Origin: Oscillospiraceae bacterium
GTDB taxonomy: Bacteria; Bacillota; Clostridia; Oscillospirales; Ruminococcaceae
Direction: 5' to 3'
Assembly: GCA_018110855.1 (NCBI GenBank)
Contig: JAGBFZ010000393.1
Span: 1-7,931, forward strand
DNA: 7,931 nucleotides
Of the stretch, positions 5,568 through 7,931 are shown piece after piece. Each line of letters begins with the position of its first letter. Position 1 is the first letter of the stretch. Under the pieces are notes generated by a model. That model had not been told where the DNA came from, did not search any database, and was given only the letters and a program-made list of their open reading frames with translations. The translations under genes and the position numbers were made by a program.

Positions 5568-6821
5568 ATGGCAGAAAACGGATTCCTTAAAACGGTCAAT
5601 TTCGGCGGATTTGACAAGAAGGATGTACTTGCATATGTAGATCAGCTCAATACTAAGATATATACGCTTGAGAACGAGCTTGAGGAAAAGAAGGCCCTTC
5701 TCGAGAACAGCGGCGGAAATATGGAGGACAAGGAAAAGTACGAAAAGCTCCTCGAGGCTGACAAGGCTAAGATCACTGAGCTTCAGACAAGCAACGAGTC
5801 CCTCAAGAACCAGCTTTCCAACGCAGAGGCTGAGGCTGCCGATAAGGACAAGGAGATCGCCGATCTCAAGAAGAAGCTCACCGATATGGAGAACGAGCTT
5901 ATCGAAGCTAAAAATGCCGCTGCTGCAGCTTCCCCCGCAGAAAACAACGCAATGGACCTTACAAACGTATTTATGGAGGCACAGAGAACAGCTACCACCA
6001 TCGTTACCAACGCAAAGGAAAATGCGAGAAAGATGGACGAGGACGCAAAGAAGCTTGCTAATCAGGTAGTTGACGATGCTAACAGCAAGGCTTCCACAAT
6101 CGTTAAGACCGCTGATGAAAAGGCTAACAAGATCCTCACCGACGCAGAGGATAAGTCCTCCAAGATGATGAGCGACGCCGAAGGCAAGAGCGCTGAAATG
6201 AGACGTGCAGCCGATAATATGAAGGCTGTTGTTCTTGCTGAGATCGGTGAGATCGAAGGACAGGTTCAGTCTATCAAGACAATGCTCGAAAACATTTCCA
6301 AGCAGAGCCTTTCCGAAAGCATTGCAAAGATCACCGAAACCGCCGGTCTCCTGACAAGCACACAGGATACTCTCAAGAAGGACGGTATTCCCGAGTTCAC
6401 TCCTCCCAAGGGTGTAAAGATGGCTGCTGCTCCCGAGCCTGCTCCCAAGCCTGCTCCTGTGGCTGCTAAGCCCGCTCCTGCACCTGCTCCTGCGGCTGCT
6501 AAGCCTGCTCCCGCACCTGCTCCTGCGGCTCCCAAGCCTGCTCCCGCACCAACTCCCGCTGCTGCGGCTGCTAAGCCCGCTCCTGCACCTGCTCCTGCGG
6601 CTCCCAAGCCTGCTCCCGCACCAACTCCCGCTGCTGCTAAGCCTGCTCCTAAGCCTACACCCAAGCTTAACAACAACTTTGGCTTTGATCTCAGCGAGAT
6701 CGAGGCTATGGCTAAGGCTATCGAGGCTGACGCTTCCAAGCACGGCAAGGGCACTCCCCTGAACGATGGCTATGATGGAAACGTTGATCCCAAGTCCATC
6801 AAGCTCTCCAACATGGGTTGA
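5568..6821 (+). CDS. DivIVA-domain coiled-coil protein with Pro-Ala-Lys repeat region
   Basis: This 417-residue soluble, cytoplasmic protein opens with a DivIVA-type motif, FLKTVNFGGFDKKDVLAYVDQL (6-27). In DivIVA/GpsB proteins that motif forms the membrane-curvature-sensing start of a coiled coil. Next come a charged coiled coil (about 28-116), an alanine spacer, and a second helical block (about 128-250) with repeating patterns such as TIVTNAKENARKM and KILTDAEDKSSKM. Then follows a low-complexity AP/KP region (about 286-366) with Lys every 6 to 12 residues, built from DNA repeats. A distinct tail, FGFDLSEIEAMAKAI (371-385) to the C-terminus, probably binds a partner. DivIVA proteins of Gram-positives recruit division or wall-synthesis factors to septum and poles. 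The N-terminal match is good, but the rest is far from Bacillus DivIVA, so the exact role is open. It is transcribed alone from an extended -10 promoter. Confidence 0.85.
   Translation: MAENGFLKTVNFGGFDKKDVLAYVDQLNTKIYTLENELEEKKALLENSGGNMEDKEKYEKLLEADKAKITELQTSNESLKNQLSNAEAEAADKDKEIADLKKKLTDMENELIEAKNAAAAASPAENNAMDLTNVFMEAQRTATTIVTNAKENARKMDEDAKKLANQVVDDANSKASTIVKTADEKANKILTDAEDKSSKMMSDAEGKSAEMRRAADNMKAVVLAEIGEIEGQVQSIKTMLENISKQSLSESIAKITETAGLLTSTQDTLKKDGIPEFTPPKGVKMAAAPEPAPKPAPVAAKPAPAPAPAAAKPAPAPAPAAPKPAPAPTPAAAAAKPAPAPAPAAPKPAPAPTPAAAKPAPKPTPKLNNNFGFDLSEIEAMAKAIEADASKHGKGTPLNDGYDGNVDPKSIKLSNMG
6420..6665 (+). repeat. Degenerate DNA repeats coding the Pro-Ala-Lys region
   Basis: The DNA consists of shuffled GCTCCTGCA/CCTGCTCCC/GCTGCTAAG-like units. 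A 53-base stretch at 6513-6565 recurs exactly at 6585-6637 (72 bases apart). A 37-base stretch at 6461-6497 recurs exactly at 6566-6602 (105 bases apart). All periods are multiples of three, so copy-number change would keep the frame. Confidence 0.9.
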
Positions 6822-6842
6822 TTTAAAAAATAATGCATTTAT

Positions 6843-6876
6843 AGGATCTGCGTCCTTTCGGCGCAGATCCTTTTTT
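6843..6876 (+). terminator. Intrinsic terminator of the DivIVA-like gene
   Basis: AGGATCTGCG (6843-6852) pairs with CGCAGATCCT (6862-6871), a perfect 10-bp stem, followed by a run of T (6871-6876). It lies 21 bases after the stop. Confidence 0.93.
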
Positions 6877-7149
6877 ATAAATTAAATTTAATTTCAGACA
6901 GGTTAAATTAAGTTAAATTAGAATTAAACAGTAATTTGACGTAAAAAAATCAGGACTATTTTTATTTATTATGCACAATATCATCTAACTATTCTTCACC
7001 AATTCAGCCTTATGAGAAACCGTTTTCTGCTTCGATAACGTTTGAAATTATCGGAATTAACGCCAAATTTCGGATAATTATGCTTCAGCGACGTCTCTTT
7101 GTGCATAATTAACAAAATTAAAAATCGTTTCACAGCAATATTAACACTA
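6877..7149. other. AT-rich spacer with nested dyads upstream of the GH130 gene
   Basis: No gene is supported. GTTAAATTA is repeated with a 10-base period (6902-6910, 6912-6920), suggesting helically phased, possibly curved DNA. An 11-bp perfect inverted repeat, ATTATGCACAA (6968-6978) and TTGTGCATAAT (7099-7109), encloses 120 bases. Inside are GAAACCGTTTTC (7016-7027), CGATAA-N9-TTATCG (7033-7053) and AATTATC/GATAATT (7046-7052, 7073-7079). These could be operators or the remains of a miniature element; they lie upstream of the promoter. Confidence 0.55.
7016..7027. promoter_or_regulatory. cre-like/LacI-family operator candidate
   Basis: GAAACCGTTTTC is a near-palindrome centred on CG. It fits the inner part of the catabolite-responsive element consensus (GNAANCGNTNNC) but lacks the outer T and A. 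Sugar-use genes of Firmicutes are often controlled by CcpA or another LacI-family regulator at such sites. It is about 120 bases upstream of the -35 box, which is rather far for direct repression. Confidence 0.35.
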
Positions 7150-7178
7150 TTGACAATCAAGCAAATATCTGATATATT
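7150..7178 (+). promoter_or_regulatory. Consensus sigma-A promoter of the GH130 gene
   Basis: TTGACA (7150-7155) and TATATT (7173-7178) are 17 bases apart, with a start near 7185 and a leader of about 70 bases. The palindrome ATTGACAAT (7149-7157) covers the -35 box, and CAATA/TATTG (7136-7140, 7148-7152) flanks it; either could be a repressor site. Confidence 0.88.
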
Positions 7179-7240
7179 TATTATAGTGAACAGCACAGAT
7201 AAAACGTGTGTTGAACCATTTTATCTTTAATAATAATGAA

Positions 7241-7246
7241 AGGCGG
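7241..7246 (+). promoter_or_regulatory. Ribosome binding site selecting a GTG start
   Basis: AGGCGG lies eight bases before GTG at 7255. The first in-frame ATG (7285) has no such site and would remove the first ten residues; the ATG at 7236 is out of frame. Confidence 0.8.
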
Positions 7247-7254
7247 TTTTTCAA

Positions 7255-7931
7255 GTGAAAACAACAGTTTTAAACGGTGTATCAATGCCCAATATTCCCT
7301 GGATGGACAAGCCCGAGGGATGCAGAGACGTAGTTTGGCGCTACAACGCAAACCCCATCATCAAGCGCGATCAGATCATGGTAAAGAAGGCTAACGGCTA
7401 CAGAGAGCCTTCCAACTCCATCTTCAACAGCTCAGTAGTTCCTTTTGAGAACGGCGATTACAAGTTTGCAGGCGTTTTCAGAGTTGACGACAGAGAGCGC
7501 AACATGGAGCTTCATGTTGGTTTCTCCAAGGACGGTATCAACTGGGATATCAATGAGGAGCGCATCCACTTTGAGTGCGATATTCCTGAGGTTGCTCAGT
7601 GGCAGTACGGCTACGATCCCAGAGTATGCAAGCTCGAGGATAAGTATGTTGTAACATGGTGCAACGCTTACGGCTGGAAGCCCACTATCGGCATCGCTTA
7701 TACATATGATTTCAAGACCTTCACTCAGCTTGAGAACGCATATCTCCCCTTCAACAGAAACGGCGTTATGTTCCCCAGAAAGATCAACGGAAAGTACATG
7801 ATGATGAGCCGTCCTTCCGACAGCGGACACACTCCCTTCGGCGATATGTTCATCAGCCAGTCCCCCGACCTTACCTTCTGGGGTCAGCACAGACACGTTA
7901 TGGGTCCCTCCAAGGGCTGGGAATCCACAAA
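7255..7931 (+). CDS. GH130 family beta-mannoside phosphorylase, N-terminal part (partial)
   Basis: 225 residues are visible before the right edge cuts the gene; GH130 enzymes are usually about 320-400 residues long. GH130 phosphorylases split beta-mannosidic bonds with inorganic phosphate to release mannose 1-phosphate, saving ATP when mannan fragments are used inside the cell. The sequence has no signal peptide, in keeping with a cytoplasmic enzyme. It shows the five-bladed propeller pattern of the family: NPIIKRDQI near the start, [27 protein letters not shown] (91-97), and YGYDPRV (118-124), whose Asp121 matches the conserved general-acid aspartate. [20 protein letters not shown] (169-188) follows, the basic FPRKI/SRPS part being typical of the phosphate and sugar site. 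The opening [18 protein letters not shown] resembles the mannooligosaccharide phosphorylases (GH130_2) of Ruminococcus, so beta-1,4-mannooligosaccharide is the likely substrate. Mannosylglucose phosphorylase is the alternative. It starts with GTG. Confidence 0.92.
   Translation, partial: MKTTVLNGVSMPNIPWMDKPEGCRDVVWRYNANPIIKRDQIMVKKANGYREPSNSIFNSSVVPFENGDYKFAGVFRVDDRERNMELHVGFSKDGINWDINEERIHFECDIPEVAQWQYGYDPRVCKLEDKYVVTWCNAYGWKPTIGIAYTYDFKTFTQLENAYLPFNRNGVMFPRKINGKYMMMSRPSDSGHTPFGDMFISQSPDLTFWGQHRHVMGPSKGWEST

Noticed and set aside
5430..6743. 437-residue minus-strand ORF rich in Ser, Arg, Gly and Leu
   Set aside because: It lies antisense to the DivIVA-like gene. Its repeats are the mirror of the Pro-Ala-Lys code, and the plus-strand gene has a promoter, ribosome site and terminator.
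6902..6928. GTTAAATTA direct repeats as an array or CRISPR-like element
   Set aside because: There are only two full copies and one imperfect copy of a low-complexity AT sequence, with no spacers.
6996..7196. 66-residue minus-strand ORF in the spacer before the GH130 gene
   Set aside because: There is no ribosome binding site before the first Met or the internal Met (7104-7106). It overlaps the GH130 promoter and its composition follows the AT-rich dyads.
7432..7896. 154-residue minus-strand ORF inside the GH130 gene
   Set aside because: It is antisense to clear GH130 motifs and has no start signals of its own.

Overview
The window looks like chromosome of an anaerobic, fibre-degrading Firmicute, most likely a Ruminococcus or close relative. 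The pointers are codon choice rich in AAG, GCT and CTC, AT-rich spacers with sigma-A-type promoters, an HrcA/CIRCE heat-shock operator, a DivIVA-type protein, and a GH130 mannooligosaccharide phosphorylase much like those of Ruminococcus. The genus is inferred, not proven. I see no mobile-element gene, CRISPR array, tRNA or rRNA.

Layout. (1) 3-1070, plus strand: the 3' part of a flavoprotein of the fumarate reductase/succinate dehydrogenase type. (2) 1071-1271: a leader with a putative promoter, a strong hairpin lacking a U-tract, and two mutually exclusive hairpins. (3) 1272-2540, plus: a compact AspT/SucE-type (Asp-Al_Ex) membrane exchanger, closed by a bidirectional terminator at 2551-2586. 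(4) 2603-2992, minus: a four-helix membrane protein of unknown function with a textbook promoter. (5) 3104-5008, minus: htpG, the bacterial Hsp90, under a perfect CIRCE operator and a second, overlapping, degenerate one. (6) 5101-5567: a long AT-rich spacer ending in an extended -10 promoter. (7) 5568-6821, plus: a DivIVA-like coiled-coil protein with an 80-residue Pro-Ala-Lys repeat domain and its own terminator. (8) 6877-7254: an AT-rich spacer full of dyads and a consensus promoter. (9) 7255-end, plus: the N-terminal 225 residues of a GH130 mannoside phosphorylase, cut by the window edge.

How the genes may work together. The flavoprotein and exchanger are co-directional. A fumarate reductase-like enzyme beside a carrier whose family includes the succinate exporter SucE suggests a succinate-forming and -exporting (or dicarboxylate/amino-acid exchange) module; this is inference. 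htpG is a stress gene with an unusually clear HrcA control region. The DivIVA-like protein probably acts at the septum, pole or cell envelope. The GH130 gene begins what may be a mannan-use locus continuing beyond the window. The genes appear to be separate transcription units, each with its own promoter or terminator, so the window is several neighbouring units rather than one operon.

No complete undescribed system is evident. The points most worth checking are the tandem CIRCE control of htpG, the flavoprotein-exchanger pair with its structured leader, the repeat domain of the DivIVA-like protein, and the nested dyads upstream of the GH130 gene.
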